Shown: positions 30,442 to 41,907, numbered from the stretch's first letter. The stretch: 64,000 bases of DNA from Vibrio coralliilyticus (GCF_024449095.1 NZ_CP024627.1:3224001-3288000); one strand, 5' to 3'. Numbers and translations are program-made. The notes: a model not told the origin generated them from the sequence alone.

Positions 30442-30906
30442 ATGCAAGCTCACCATACCAAGCTCGATGACCTTGACCGTGCGATCTTAAAAACACTGAT
30501 GGAAAATGCCAAAACTGCCTACGCGGAGATGGCGAAACAATTCGAGGTCAGCCCAGCCACTATCCATGTTCGCATCGAGAAGATGAAAGCGGCCGACATC
30601 ATTCAAGGCACTGAAGTGATCGTTGATACCAAAAAGTTGGGTTACGATGTGTGTTGCTTTATCGGCATCAACCTTAATGCTGCTCGTGACTACCATTCGG
30701 CACTTGAGAAGCTAAATGCATTGGAGGAAGTGGTTGAAGCCTATTACACCACTGGAGCCTATAATATCTTCGTTAAACTGATGTGTCGCTCAATTGAAGA
30801 GCTCCAGTTTGTTCTGATAGATAAACTTCAAGCCATCGATGAAGTTCAATCAACAGAGACTTTGATTTCTCTCCAGAACCCCATCAACCGTAACGTTAAT
30901 CCATAA
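30442..30906 (+). CDS. asnC: AsnC, Lrp-family transcriptional regulator
   Basis: The 154-residue protein follows E. coli AsnC nearly throughout: LDRAILKTLMENAKTAYAEM, the helix-turn-helix FEVSPATIHVRIEKMKAADI, LGYDVCCFIGI, EAYYTTGAYNIFVKLMCRSI and STETLISLQNPI. AsnC activates asnA, asparagine synthetase, in response to asparagine. The usual asnA neighbour is not adjacent here, so its target lies elsewhere. The C-terminal RAM domain is complete. Confidence 0.93.
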   Translation: MQAHHTKLDDLDRAILKTLMENAKTAYAEMAKQFEVSPATIHVRIEKMKAADIIQGTEVIVDTKKLGYDVCCFIGINLNAARDYHSALEKLNALEEVVEAYYTTGAYNIFVKLMCRSIEELQFVLIDKLQAIDEVQSTETLISLQNPINRNVNP

Positions 30907-30908
30907 GC

Positions 30909-30937
30909 AAGAAGGCCTGCATAATGCAGGCCTTCTT
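30909..30937. terminator. bidirectional terminator after asnC
   Basis: Stem AAGAAGGCCTGCA/TGCAGGCCTTCTT with loop TAA between convergent genes. Confidence 0.88.
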
Positions 30938-30941
30938 TATG

Positions 30942-31226
30942 TTATTTGGATTCCAGGTACTTTTTGAGTTCTTCGGCAGAAATGCCTTGTTCGGCAATCG
31001 TTTTTGCAATCGAAGCAACCTCTTCCCCTTTACGGTCTTCCACTACCTGTTGAAACTGGTACACAATATCACGCAACATATGAAGTGGCACTTGCTTCGC
31101 TGCACTGCGAATACGCTCTCCACTTTGGTTACCCAGCTCGTTCAATAGTTTTCCAAACATCACTTTTTCCGGAGCATCTTCTAGTTGTTCCAGTACACGA
31201 GCCATTTCATAAGTTGTCATCGACAT
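30942..31226 (-). CDS. conserved small hypothetical protein
   Basis: A 94-residue, mostly helical, soluble protein (MSMTTYEMARVLEQLEDAPE, ending AEQGISAEELKKYLESK) that I do not recognise by family. It has no signal peptide, Cys or membrane segment. Pairs of acidic and basic residues suggest a small helical dimer. It sits between asnC and a Bcr/CflA transporter with an abundant share of Glu. The frame is clean and ends just inside the asnC terminator. A second ATG two codons on is an alternative start. Confidence 0.6.
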   Translation of the reverse strand: MSMTTYEMARVLEQLEDAPEKVMFGKLLNELGNQSGERIRSAAKQVPLHMLRDIVYQFQQVVEDRKGEEVASIAKTIAEQGISAEELKKYLESK

Positions 31227-31310
31227 CGAGGTTTAATATCCACATTAGTTATTAGAAGTGAGGATCAAATATACAATGTTTTCTTAGTCGTTCAAAGCAA
31301 TTAGACAAAC

Positions 31311-32504
31311 TTACGCTATGGCAGCATGCCATTTTTTTCCTGCTTTACTCATCAATACAAAAATCCCTGGAACAATGATGAACATCTGCACCGCTATCAT
31401 TACTTGTGGTTCCATTCCAAGTCGTTGCACGGTCCCGACAACAAGGCCAGAACCACTCATCTGGAACAAGCCAAGTAAAGCAGCCGCAGTACCGGCTTTA
31501 TCACCGAATGGCGCGAGAGCTTTTCCTGCCGCAGCGCCTAGCACCCATGCGAATCCGACCGAAGACATAAAAATCGGCAACATAAAAGCCATGGCCGTCG
31601 GTGTTTTAGCCATCGCTAGCATCACAATACCAGCTAAGCCAAGGGTCATAATACCAACAAACAATGTTTTATGCGTCCCGTATTGCTCCATAAACTTAGG
31701 TGCTGTCATACAAGCAACGATGTTAATCGCAGCGTTGATCCCGAACCACATGGTGAATTCGTTCATCGTCAGCCCCAATTTTTCCATCAGGACTACAGGA
31801 GCCGAGGTAACATAAGCCAGAATGACGGCCATAGCCAACATACACAATGAGGCGTGGAATAAGAACGATGGAGTTTTGAGCACAGCCATGTAACGACTAG
31901 GACGAAATACAGGCTCTTTACTTGGCGCAGGGTTGGTTTCCTTCATTTTCATGAACATCACAACCAACACGATCAAGGCAAACCCAGCCATAAACGAGAA
32001 GTTAGATCGCCAACCAAATTGCTGAGTTAGCCAGCTACCAAGAATTGGTGCTAACGCTGGAATAAAGCAAATGGCACCATTCAAGTAGCTGATCATTTTG
32101 CCACTTTTTTGTGGCCCAAAAATATCGCGAACTGTTGCAAAGGCTGCTACCGATGTCGCGCACGCACCTAAGCCTTGTAGCAGCCTCGCGATTAGCATCC
32201 ACTCAATCGTCTGAGCGCCCCACGCCAATAAGGCACTCAACGCATAGATACTAATTCCACCTAATGCAACAGTTCGACGTCCTACCTTGTCTGCCAGTGG
32301 GCCTGCAAATAATTGACCGACACCCATAGCGAACAAAAACCATGTAATCGTATCTTGAGCCAGTGCGTGTTCCACGTGAAACGCTTGAGAAATCAACGGT
32401 AAGGCTGGCAAATAGATATCAATTGCCAAAGGACTAAACAGTACTAGCAAAGTGAGTAGCACCATTTGCATTTTACCGTGATTTTGTTGATGAGCGGTTG
32501 GCAC
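31311..32504 (-). CDS. Bcr/CflA-family multidrug efflux MFS transporter
   Basis: With the GTG at 32504 as start (GGGAG eight bases upstream) the protein has 397 residues; the longest frame opens with TTG six codons earlier. Twelve helices are predicted. Family marks are FSPLAIDIYLPALPLISQAF and the loop-2 signature GPLADKVGRRTVALGG, with LLQGLGACATSVAAFATVRDIF. Bcr/CflA pumps use the proton gradient to export drugs or cysteine-like compounds. It is divergent from a LysR regulator (32614), which likely controls it. Confidence 0.87.
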   Translation of the reverse strand: MPTAHQQNHGKMQMVLLTLLVLFSPLAIDIYLPALPLISQAFHVEHALAQDTITWFLFAMGVGQLFAGPLADKVGRRTVALGGISIYALSALLAWGAQTIEWMLIARLLQGLGACATSVAAFATVRDIFGPQKSGKMISYLNGAICFIPALAPILGSWLTQQFGWRSNFSFMAGFALIVLVVMFMKMKETNPAPSKEPVFRPSRYMAVLKTPSFLFHASLCMLAMAVILAYVTSAPVVLMEKLGLTMNEFTMWFGINAAINIVACMTAPKFMEQYGTHKTLFVGIMTLGLAGIVMLAMAKTPTAMAFMLPIFMSSVGFAWVLGAAAGKALAPFGDKAGTAAALLGLFQMSGSGLVVGTVQRLGMEPQVMIAVQMFIIVPGIFVLMSKAGKKWHAAIA

Positions 32505-32613
32505 GAAGAAGACTCCCGACAAGAATTGATGAAATTGTTTGCAGTGTAAGCTAGTCTAGTTATGACATCCAATGACACATAATCATTAAAGATATTCCAT
32601 ATAGGAATTTCAC

Positions 32614-33555
32614 ATGAACATAGAAAAACTTGCCCGCCTCGACCTTAACCTTCTTGTATGCTTGAAAGTACTCTCAGAAGAGTTAAACGTGACTCGCGCT
32701 TCACATCGCCTATGCCTCAGTCAGTCGGCTGTGAGTAAGAACCTCGCAAAACTGCGTAATCAATTCGACGATCCTCTGTTTGTTCGCCACGCTCATGGCT
32801 TAAAACCAACCCCAAAAACACTGTTCCTCAAACCAAAACTGGATAGCTTGATCCATCACTTAGAACAAATTACTCAGCCTGAACAATTCTCGCCAGACTC
32901 GAGTGACCATAAGTTTCAGATTGCCGCCGTGGAAAGTGTTTACCCATTAATTCTTCCTCATTTTCTACCAGAAATTTTTAAGCGGGCACCAGGAGTGACC
33001 ATCAGTACCCATTCATGGGCCGATCAAACCTTTCGTCAGATCCAACGCGGCGACATTGATCTCGGTATAACAGGTAAAGACATAGATATTAACGATGCAA
33101 AACTCACTATGCTTCCACCTAACGACATTTGCGAGCAGGAAATATACAGAGATAACCAGATGTGCTTATTGCGCCATAATCATCCAATTCTCTCTGGCCA
33201 CTGGAACCTAGAAGCTTACCTCGAACAACGCCATGTCCAGGTTCGTTGTGATGGTAATGATCGCTGGCTACTGGATTATCGCTTGGCAGACATTGGTAAA
33301 GAACGGGATATTGCCATCACAGTACCTGACTTTAACAGTGCAGCCAGCCTTTGTTCCTATACGGACTTTATCTTTACCGCCCCAAGTCACTTTGTGAAGC
33401 TATCGTCTAAACAACTGGGCCTGACCGTCTTACCACTGCCTTTAGAGTTTCCGCCAATGGCCTATACCTTGTTCTGGCATAGAGACCGAGAAAATGACCC
33501 TGCTTTGTCTTGGTTACGTAGAATAATCAGAGAAAAAACGACCGCATTGAGATGA
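32614..33555 (+). CDS. LysR-family transcriptional regulator
   Basis: The 313-residue protein has an N-terminal helix-turn-helix (LDLNLLVCLKVLSEELNVTR ASHRLCLSQSAVSKNLAKLR) and a periplasmic-binding-like effector domain. FVRHAHGLKPTPKTLFLKP is typical of the NodD/LeuO-like branch. The gene is divergent from the Bcr/CflA pump, a common regulator-target layout, and is followed 90 bases later by an aminopeptidase P gene. The effector is unknown. Confidence 0.9.
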   Translation: MNIEKLARLDLNLLVCLKVLSEELNVTRASHRLCLSQSAVSKNLAKLRNQFDDPLFVRHAHGLKPTPKTLFLKPKLDSLIHHLEQITQPEQFSPDSSDHKFQIAAVESVYPLILPHFLPEIFKRAPGVTISTHSWADQTFRQIQRGDIDLGITGKDIDINDAKLTMLPPNDICEQEIYRDNQMCLLRHNHPILSGHWNLEAYLEQRHVQVRCDGNDRWLLDYRLADIGKERDIAITVPDFNSAASLCSYTDFIFTAPSHFVKLSSKQLGLTVLPLPLEFPPMAYTLFWHRDRENDPALSWLRRIIREKTTALR

Positions 33556-33644
33556 TTTGCAGGCTGACGGTAAAAGGAGTAGCTTATTGCCACATCGTCC
33601 GCTTTATAGAAAGGACGCGTGAATAAATGATGAAGGATTAATAG

Positions 33645-35432
33645 ATGCTTACCACTACTGAACAACGTTTGGCAGCCATTCGCGAATGGCTGGTTCAGCA
33701 CGATATTGATGCGTTGCTAATACCCCATGAAGATGAGTACTTAGGCGAATATGTACCCGCTCATAATGAACGTCTGCATTGGTTAACCGGTTTCACTGGT
33801 TCAGCCGGTGCCGCGGTTATCACTCAGAGCAAAGCAGCGATGTTTGTTGATGGTCGTTATACGGTTCAAGTGACCAAAGAAGTCCCTGCAGACTTATTTG
33901 AGTATCGCCATTTAATTGAAGAACCAGCTCTAGATTGGGTTAAAGACCAGCTTTCCCCGGGGCAAGTTGTGGCCATAGATCCGCGAATGCACAATTCAGC
34001 TTGGCTATCCATGGCACAGGCAAAGCTTGCAGACCTATTGCAGCTCAAAGTACTCTCCAGCAACCCTATTGACGAGCTGTGGCATGACCGTCCGCAACCT
34101 GTGGTTTCAGACGTTCGTTTAATGCCAACGGAAGCGGTTGGTCAATCTTGCCAATCTAAGCGTCAGGAGATCAGTCAATTGGTCGCGCAATCAGGCGCTG
34201 ATAGTGCCGTGATCACAGCACTGGATTCCGTTTGCTGGCTACTCAACGTACGCGGTTTAGATGTTTCTCGATTACCGGTTCTTTTATCACATGTGATCTT
34301 ACATGCGGATTCAACACTGGAATACTTCCTTGACCCAGCTCGCCTGCCTAACGGCTTTGAACAGCATGTCGGACAAGGAGTTAGTGTTCATCATCCAGAG
34401 ACACTCCAAGCGCGACTTGAATCATTGGCGGGCAAGAAAGTATTGCTCGATCCAACGACCAGTAATGCATGGTTCAAATTAATTCTGCAAAACAGCGGCG
34501 CTCATGTAGTTAGTGCGGCAGATCCTTGCTTGATGCCTAAAGCTGCGAAGAATGAGACTGAAGTTGCAGGTATGAAAGCCTGTCATATTCGAGACGGCGT
34601 TGCGATGAGTAAGTTCTTGTGTTGGTTAGATGCACAAGTAGCTGAAGGCAACTTGCATGATGAAGCAACGCTCTCCGATAAATTAGAGTCTTTCCGCAAG
34701 CAAGACCCAACTCTAATGGATCTGAGTTTCGACACCATTTCTGCTGCGGGTAGTAATGCGGCCATGTGCCACTATAATCATGAGAATCAACCTGAACCTG
34801 GTAAGCTAGAACTCAATACACTTTATCTAGTCGACTCTGGCGGTCAGTATTTAGATGGTACAACGGATATCACGCGCACTATTGCTATTGGTCAACCAAG
34901 TGACGAAATGATTAAGCAATTCACGCTTGCTCTAAAAGGCCATATTGGTGTTGCTCGTGCCCGTTTCCCGAAAGGCACACGTGGTTATCAGATTGACACA
35001 TTAGCACGCCAGCATTTGTGGGCAGAAGGCTATGATTATGACCACGGCACAGGCCATGGTGTTGGCCACTTCCTAAATGTTCATGAAGGCCCTGCTAGTA
35101 TATCGAAGCGACAGATTGATGTTCCTTTAGTCGAAGGGATGGTGCTTTCAAACGAGCCGGGCTATTACCGCGCTGATGCCTTTGGAATTCGTATTGAAAA
35201 CCTAGAGCTAGTGGTTGAGACTGAAACCAATGGTGACTTTCCAGTTCTTTCGTTCGAGTCTCTAACTCGTTGTCCGATCGATACAAGAAATATTGATGTT
35301 AATATGCTAACTAAGCCAGAGCTGGCATGGTTAAATGATTACCACCAAAAAGTTTGGCATGATATTAGCCCCTTAGTCGAAGGGGATGTAAAGGAGTGGT
35401 TAGAAAAAGCAACCCAACCACTTCACTACTGA
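33645..35432 (+). CDS. Xaa-Pro aminopeptidase (M24B, three-domain aminopeptidase P)
   Basis: At 595 residues this is the long aminopeptidase P form, with two creatinase-like N-terminal domains (about 1-310) and an M24 pita-bread catalytic domain (about 320-540). Metal ligands can be seen in LVDSGGQYLDGTTDITRT (two Asp), HGTGHGVGHFLNVHEGP (His), SNEPGYYR and IENLELV (Glu). It removes N-terminal residues preceding proline using two divalent metals, in the cytoplasm. It differs in length from E. coli PepP (441) and PepQ (443), resembling eukaryotic XPNPEP-type enzymes. Confidence 0.9.
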   Translation: MLTTTEQRLAAIREWLVQHDIDALLIPHEDEYLGEYVPAHNERLHWLTGFTGSAGAAVITQSKAAMFVDGRYTVQVTKEVPADLFEYRHLIEEPALDWVKDQLSPGQVVAIDPRMHNSAWLSMAQAKLADLLQLKVLSSNPIDELWHDRPQPVVSDVRLMPTEAVGQSCQSKRQEISQLVAQSGADSAVITALDSVCWLLNVRGLDVSRLPVLLSHVILHADSTLEYFLDPARLPNGFEQHVGQGVSVHHPETLQARLESLAGKKVLLDPTTSNAWFKLILQNSGAHVVSAADPCLMPKAAKNETEVAGMKACHIRDGVAMSKFLCWLDAQVAEGNLHDEATLSDKLESFRKQDPTLMDLSFDTISAAGSNAAMCHYNHENQPEPGKLELNTLYLVDSGGQYLDGTTDITRTIAIGQPSDEMIKQFTLALKGHIGVARARFPKGTRGYQIDTLARQHLWAEGYDYDHGTGHGVGHFLNVHEGPASISKRQIDVPLVEGMVLSNEPGYYRADAFGIRIENLELVVETETNGDFPVLSFESLTRCPIDTRNIDVNMLTKPELAWLNDYHQKVWHDISPLVEGDVKEWLEKATQPLHY

Positions 35433-35456
35433 TTACTGTAGCAATCGATTCTTGCA

Positions 35457-35483
35457 CTAAAGCTCTCCAATGGAGAGCTTTAG
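35457..35483 (+). terminator. terminator of the aminopeptidase P gene
   Basis: Stem CTAAAGCTCTCC/GGAGAGCTTTAG around an AAT loop, 25 bases after the stop; the trailing T tract is weak. Confidence 0.6.
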
Positions 35484-35528
35484 GTTTAAGCGTATCACTA
35501 ATGTTCCACGTGAAACACTTTAAGCACT

Positions 35529-36641
35529 TCAGCCGGAATAGACTGAGTGCCAATCCCTCCATACTGGATCAAAACCTCTGGCGCGAATCATCGCTTCAAC
35601 TGAGCTTGCACTTCTCTCATCACTGATCTCGAACTGCTCCAATTCCGTTTCTTCTGATGCGTAGCCACCAGGTTGTGTTTTTGATGCTGCAGACATTGAC
35701 GTAATACCCAGTGGCAAAACATTATCTCTGAAGTGTGCTGATTCACGTGTCGATAGAGAGAGTTCTACTTCAGGATTGAGTAATCGATATGCGCAAATCA
35801 ATTGCACTAACTGCTTGTCACTCATCTCCGATTTAGGTTGCAATGCCCCCGCGCATGGTCTTAATCTTGGAAACGAAATTGAATAACGCGTTTGCCAGTA
35901 TTTACGCTCTAAATAATCAAGGTGAGCAGCAACATAGAAGCAGTCAGTTCTCCACTCCTCCAAGCCGATCAATGCGCCAATACCTATTTTATCTATGCCG
36001 GCTTTTGCTAACCGATCCGGAGTTTCTAAGCGATATTCAAAATCCGTTTTGTTGCCTCGCAGGTGATGCTCCGCATACGTCGAAGGGTGATAAGTTTCCT
36101 GATACACCATGACAGCATCCAGACCTAATGATTTGAGTTCTGCGTACTGGTCTTGTTCAAGCGGCTGCACTTCCATCGCTAAGTAGTTAAATTTCTGTTT
36201 AATGATGGGCAACATCTCACGGAAGTACTTCATCCCCACTTTAGTTTCATGCTCACCTGTCACTAATAATATGCTATCAAACTTCATCTGTTTAATGGCA
36301 TTCATTTCAGCTCTGACTTCTTCTTGATTCAGGGTTCGACGTTTGATGCGATTTTCCATTGAAAAACCGCAATAAGTACAAGCATTAGCACACAGGTTCG
36401 ACAAGTAAAGAGGAATATATAACGAAAGCGTATTGCCAAAGCGCTGTCTAGTTAAAGCATAAGACTGCTGGGCCATTGCTTCTATGTAAGGCTCTGCAGC
36501 AGGTGAAATTAGTGCCTTAAAGTCTTCTAGATCACGCTTGGGCTTAGCCAATGCTCGCTCAACGTCTTGCGCGGTTTTGGCATATATCGACATCGAAATG
36601 TCATCCCAATTTAACCTGTTAAATTGGTCTGTAAAAGTCAT
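35529..36641 (-). CDS. thiH: ThiH, 2-iminoacetate synthase (radical SAM tyrosine lyase)
   Basis: Start at ATG 36641 (MTFTDQFNRLNWDDI, 370 residues); a GTG two codons earlier only extends the frame. The radical SAM cluster motif is in NLCANACTYCGFSM (CxxxCxxC). Family stretches include RIKRRTLNQEE, LLVTGEHETKVG, VYQETYHPSTYAEHH and LSTRESAHFRDN. ThiH splits tyrosine to give dehydroglycine for the thiazole ring, working with ThiG. It is the last gene of thiC-E-F-S-G-H. Confidence 0.97.
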   Translation of the reverse strand: MTFTDQFNRLNWDDISMSIYAKTAQDVERALAKPKRDLEDFKALISPAAEPYIEAMAQQSYALTRQRFGNTLSLYIPLYLSNLCANACTYCGFSMENRIKRRTLNQEEVRAEMNAIKQMKFDSILLVTGEHETKVGMKYFREMLPIIKQKFNYLAMEVQPLEQDQYAELKSLGLDAVMVYQETYHPSTYAEHHLRGNKTDFEYRLETPDRLAKAGIDKIGIGALIGLEEWRTDCFYVAAHLDYLERKYWQTRYSISFPRLRPCAGALQPKSEMSDKQLVQLICAYRLLNPEVELSLSTRESAHFRDNVLPLGITSMSAASKTQPGGYASEETELEQFEISDERSASSVEAMIRARGFDPVWRDWHSVYSG

Positions 36642-36658
36642 TCTCACACCTACTCATA

Positions 36659-37426
36659 TTAGAGATCATCAAGGAATGACGTCAAAGGGCTCGATGCAAC
36701 AGCATGAGAGACTTGCCCAGCCAAGCCAGCTTCATAGGCTAGTCGGCCAGACTCAACGGCCATCTTAAATGCCGTTGCCATTGATATTGGATCAGAGGCC
36801 GCTGCTATTGCTGTGTTTACAAGTACGGCATCCGCTCCCATTTCCATTGCTCTTGCTGCATGTGAAGGCGCGCCAATTCCCGCATCCACTACAACCGGCA
36901 CATTAGCTTGGTCAATAATGATCTCAAGAAAGTCATGCGATGCTATGCCCTTATTTGAGCCAATTGGAGCTCCTAAAGGCATCACGGCTGCACACCCTAC
37001 CTCTTCCAACCTCTTACACAGAACTGGGTCCGCATGGCAATATGGCAAAACCGTAAATCCGTCTTTCACCAGTTGCTCGGCTGCTAATAATGTTTCAATG
37101 GGATCTGGCATTAGATATTTTGGATCAGGATGAATTTCGAGCTTTAACCAGTTCGTTTCTAGCGCCTCTCTGGCTAAATGCGCTGCAAAAACTGCATCTT
37201 TCGCATTTTTTGCCCCCGAAGTATTAGGCAATAAATTCACTCCTGATTGGAGCAAAGGCTGTAGGATATCATCTTGGTGATCATGCACATCTACTCGCTT
37301 AAGTGCCATTGTAGCTAATTGAGAACCAGACGCCTTTATTGCGTTTTCCATTAGATACTTGCTGGCAAACTTTCCTGTACCCGTAAACAACCTTGAACTA
37401 AACTCTTTGTCTGCGATCTTCAGCAT
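36659..37426 (-). CDS. thiG: ThiG, thiazole synthase
   Basis: The 255-residue TIM-barrel enzyme builds the thiazole phosphate from deoxyxylulose phosphate, dehydroglycine and ThiS thiocarboxylate. Marks are [12 protein letters not shown], the Schiff-base lysine in the [10 protein letters not shown] strand, [20 protein letters not shown] and [20 protein letters not shown]. It begins five bases after thiS and is followed by thiH after 17 bases. Confidence 0.97.
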   Translation of the reverse strand: MLKIADKEFSSRLFTGTGKFASKYLMENAIKASGSQLATMALKRVDVHDHQDDILQPLLQSGVNLLPNTSGAKNAKDAVFAAHLAREALETNWLKLEIHPDPKYLMPDPIETLLAAEQLVKDGFTVLPYCHADPVLCKRLEEVGCAAVMPLGAPIGSNKGIASHDFLEIIIDQANVPVVVDAGIGAPSHAARAMEMGADAVLVNTAIAAASDPISMATAFKMAVESGRLAYEAGLAGQVSHAVASSPLTSFLDDL

Positions 37427-37431
37427 GGCTA

Positions 37432-37644
37432 TTATCCCCCGGCGATGGCCTGAAAAAGTGAAATGGTATCTCCTTCACTCAGACATGTTGTGCACCACTC
37501 ACTACGAGGCACAACCGTATTGTTAATAGCAAACACACAGCCGATTTCAGGCAGTGAAAATTGCTTAATAATGCTCTCTAAGTCCGACCCCGCACTCACA
37601 TTATAAGGCCGTTCATTTACTATGATTTGTATCTCTCTCATCAT
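37432..37644 (-). CDS. thiS: ThiS, sulfur carrier protein
   Basis: A 70-residue ubiquitin-like protein ending in the required Gly-Gly (FQAIAGG). ThiF adenylates that C-terminus, and it is then thiocarboxylated to donate sulfur to the thiazole ring. The N-terminus [15 protein letters not shown] and the ATG doublet (MMREI) leave the start certain to within one codon. It lies between thiF and thiG as in other enterobacterial operons. Confidence 0.95.
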   Translation of the reverse strand: MMREIQIIVNERPYNVSAGSDLESIIKQFSLPEIGCVFAINNTVVPRSEWCTTCLSEGDTISLFQAIAGG

Positions 37645-37673
37645 TTCGCTTCTTTATTAATCGGTTATAGCGC

Positions 37674-38435
37674 TTAACCTCTGCAAACAGCGCAATGTTT
37701 ATCACGGGCAATTGTCATCACTTGCCATTCAAGAGTTAATCCGTTGAATAGATGGAGTTGACTAGGAAGAAAACTGAACCTTCCCATTGCCAGCCTTTGT
37801 ATCGCAGCCAGTGCTTGATAGTTTCCCAATGTGCCTACAACAGGACCAACAACGCCACTATCGCTGCACTTTTTAGGTTGTATTAGTTCATCAAAAGGAT
37901 AAAGACAGCGATAGCACCCCATCTTGCTGCGCTCTTTTTGCGAATAATCAAATACAGCAAACTGGCCTTGCCAGCCTACGGCTGCAGCAGAGATAAGTGG
38001 CTTGCTCTGTTTGAAACACACTGAATTGACTAATTGGCGCGTTTCAAGATTGTCCGTACAATCTAAAACAACATCGGCCAGCATAACTTCTAAAGCGAGT
38101 TGAGACTCTGAAAGCCGTTGAGAGATCGTGCGCAAGCTGATGCCCGAGTTTAGGGCACTCAACTGGTCTCGTATTGCCTTCGTCTTTTCCTCACCGAGGT
38201 TAGCCTCTCGATAAACGATCTGACGTTGCAAATTAGTACTATCTACCTTGTCATCATCAACAAGCACTATTTTTCCAACACCAGCTGCAGCTAGGTATAA
38301 TCCTGCCGCACTTCCCAAGCCACCACAGCCAATGACAAGGGCATGGGCTCGATTCAATCTGTATTGACCATCTTCACCAATCTCAGGTAATGACACCTGT
38401 CTGTGATAACGTAAAAACTCTTGGTCTGTTAGCAC
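37674..38435 (-). CDS. thiF: ThiF, ThiS adenylyltransferase
   Basis: This 253-residue E1-like enzyme carries the nucleotide site VIGCGGLGSAAGLYLAAAGVG, the SxxN-like DLQRQ-type stretch (TNLQRQIVYREANLG) and the zinc ligands CYRCLYPFD and CAVCRG at the C-terminus. It activates the C-terminus of ThiS with ATP and transfers sulfur with IscS/ThiI. The gene overlaps the end of thiE by seven bases and is followed after 29 bases by thiS. Confidence 0.97.
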   Translation of the reverse strand: MLTDQEFLRYHRQVSLPEIGEDGQYRLNRAHALVIGCGGLGSAAGLYLAAAGVGKIVLVDDDKVDSTNLQRQIVYREANLGEEKTKAIRDQLSALNSGISLRTISQRLSESQLALEVMLADVVLDCTDNLETRQLVNSVCFKQSKPLISAAAVGWQGQFAVFDYSQKERSKMGCYRCLYPFDELIQPKKCSDSGVVGPVVGTLGNYQALAAIQRLAMGRFSFLPSQLHLFNGLTLEWQVMTIARDKHCAVCRG

Positions 38436-39658
38436 GTTGAGGACTCCTCCGTTAGCCCTCTGAAGAATTGGACGGCATGCTCACATGAAGGCGCGTTGGT
38501 AATGGCACTAACCAGTGCCAAACTTGTCACACCACAGTCCCACACTGATTTGGCGTTTGCAGTGTTAATCCCTCCGATCGCAACGGTTGGTATCACAGCG
38601 GTTCCATTAGCGGACATAGAGTTAACCAATTTCTGATATAGGGCTAAGCGGACCAAACCTTGTGGGCTGGACATCAATTGCTTGGTTTTTGTTGGAAAGA
38701 TGTGACCCAAAGCTAAATAGCTTGGATTGAACTGTGCAACTCGTAGCAACTCAAAATAACCATGTGTAGACAGACCTAAGCAGATATTGGCTTCTGCTAA
38801 CACTTCAAGGTCAAGCTTCTCTAAGTCTTCTTGTCCTAGATGGACACCGAAGGCTTGATGCTCAATTGCTAACTGCCAGTGATCATTGATAAACACTTGT
38901 GCATCATACTGGAGGCCTAGCTCGATTGATCGAACAATCTGTTGCTCTAAATCGAGTTGTTGCGAGTCCTTAATACGTAGTTGTACCGTCTTAACCCCCA
39001 TCTTCAAGAGTTTCTCGACCCAATCCGCGCTATTAACTACCGGATATAACGCCATCGCAGATTTACACACAGTAGGAAATAAGAGTTGCTTCCCTTTAGT
39101 CACACTATCAGTTTGAATACCGGAGCTAATATCCTCAATAAGCGGAATAGGAAAATCTTCGATACATTCGGCCCATGTTTCACGTGAAACATTTATCATT
39201 GCCCGAGAAAGGGTCAATGCATCTTCAATCGTGAATTGCAATGAAAGTAGAACAATAACCCAAGATAAGTGACGTATTTCTTCGGTATAGGGAATATGAT
39301 CCGAGCTTGCCAGCGCATTGCTACCATGGCCATGCAAATTAGCCCAAATATCTATTGATTGTTCTTTCTCTGTAATATTGAGATAAACGTGCACTGGAAA
39401 CTTGGAAGGCACATACTCTGTAAGAGACAGTTGTGAGTAGTAAATGAGGTAGTAATCTAAATTACCAACCGGAGAAGAACTGATTAAATCAGCCCCAAGA
39501 GCAATCGTGCTTTCGCCCTGAGTGACCTGAATAGTTTGAGCAGGGCTAATGCCCAACTCAAACTTATCTATTTCAAACCCTTGCTTCTTGGCCAGCCGCA
39601 GGCACAACCCCACCTCATGATGGAGTGTATCCATCATAGCTGGAATAAGGATCTTCAC
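38429..39658 (-). CDS. thiE: ThiE, thiamin-phosphate synthase, with N-terminal extension
   Basis: The protein is 409 residues, about twice the usual ThiE length (about 211). Residues about 200-400 are a normal ThiE: LYPVVNSADWVEKLLKMGVK, TVQLRIKD, DAQVFINDHWQLA, GVHLGQEDL, LGLSTHGYFELL, LALGHIFPTKTK and VAIGGI. It joins HMP-PP and thiazole phosphate. The first 200 residues (MKILIPAMMDTLHHEVGLCL, then HGHGSNALASSDH, FTIEDALTLSRAMINVSRE) have the spacing of the C-terminal part of a ThiD-like HMP-P kinase, but active-site motifs are not evident. No separate thiD is present in the operon. Confidence 0.88.
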   Translation of the reverse strand: MKILIPAMMDTLHHEVGLCLRLAKKQGFEIDKFELGISPAQTIQVTQGESTIALGADLISSSPVGNLDYYLIYYSQLSLTEYVPSKFPVHVYLNITEKEQSIDIWANLHGHGSNALASSDHIPYTEEIRHLSWVIVLLSLQFTIEDALTLSRAMINVSRETWAECIEDFPIPLIEDISSGIQTDSVTKGKQLLFPTVCKSAMALYPVVNSADWVEKLLKMGVKTVQLRIKDSQQLDLEQQIVRSIELGLQYDAQVFINDHWQLAIEHQAFGVHLGQEDLEKLDLEVLAEANICLGLSTHGYFELLRVAQFNPSYLALGHIFPTKTKQLMSSPQGLVRLALYQKLVNSMSANGTAVIPTVAIGGINTANAKSVWDCGVTSLALVSAITNAPSCEHAVQFFRGLTEESSTC

Positions 39659-39660
39659 CG

Positions 39661-41625
<1,965 letters not shown>

Positions 41626-41739
41626 CTAGATAAAAAGATTTTGGATAAAAATGCTTGGCGGATAGATGCGACAAGAGGTATCAAAGTAATAAAGAAATGT
41701 ATTACTTGAATGTAGATAGATCACAGGTGCGAAAATACA

Positions 41740-41833
41740 GTGATCTCTTCTCCTGTTCCCTTCGCAGATACTAATCTGATCAGGTTCAACGGATCCCGAA
41801 TTAACGGTCTCAGCCTTATGGCACTCCGACAAG
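41740..41833 (-). ncRNA. TPP riboswitch (THI element) upstream of thiC
   Basis: The minus strand reads CTTGTCGGAGTGCC, GGCTGAGA, then CCGTTGAACCTGATCAG and TATCTGCGAAGGGAACAGG: the conserved helix P1/P2, the CUGAGA pyrimidine-sensor and the P4/P5 ACCTGATC and GCGNAGGGAA parts of the TPP aptamer. Binding thiamin pyrophosphate would lower expression of thiCEFSGH, 140 bases downstream. Confidence 0.97.
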
Positions 41834-41847
41834 TAAAATCAGTATAT

Positions 41848-41875
41848 AAAAACGGCCTGGTGAAACCAAGCCGTG
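41848..41875 (-). terminator. terminator after crcB
   Basis: Stem ACGGCTTGG/CCAGGCCGT (one G-T pair) with loop TTTCA, then TTTTTATA on the minus strand; it lies between crcB and the riboswitch. Confidence 0.8.
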
Positions 41876-41907
41876 TAGAAGAATATTAGCGAAACTTTAC
41901 CCCAAAA

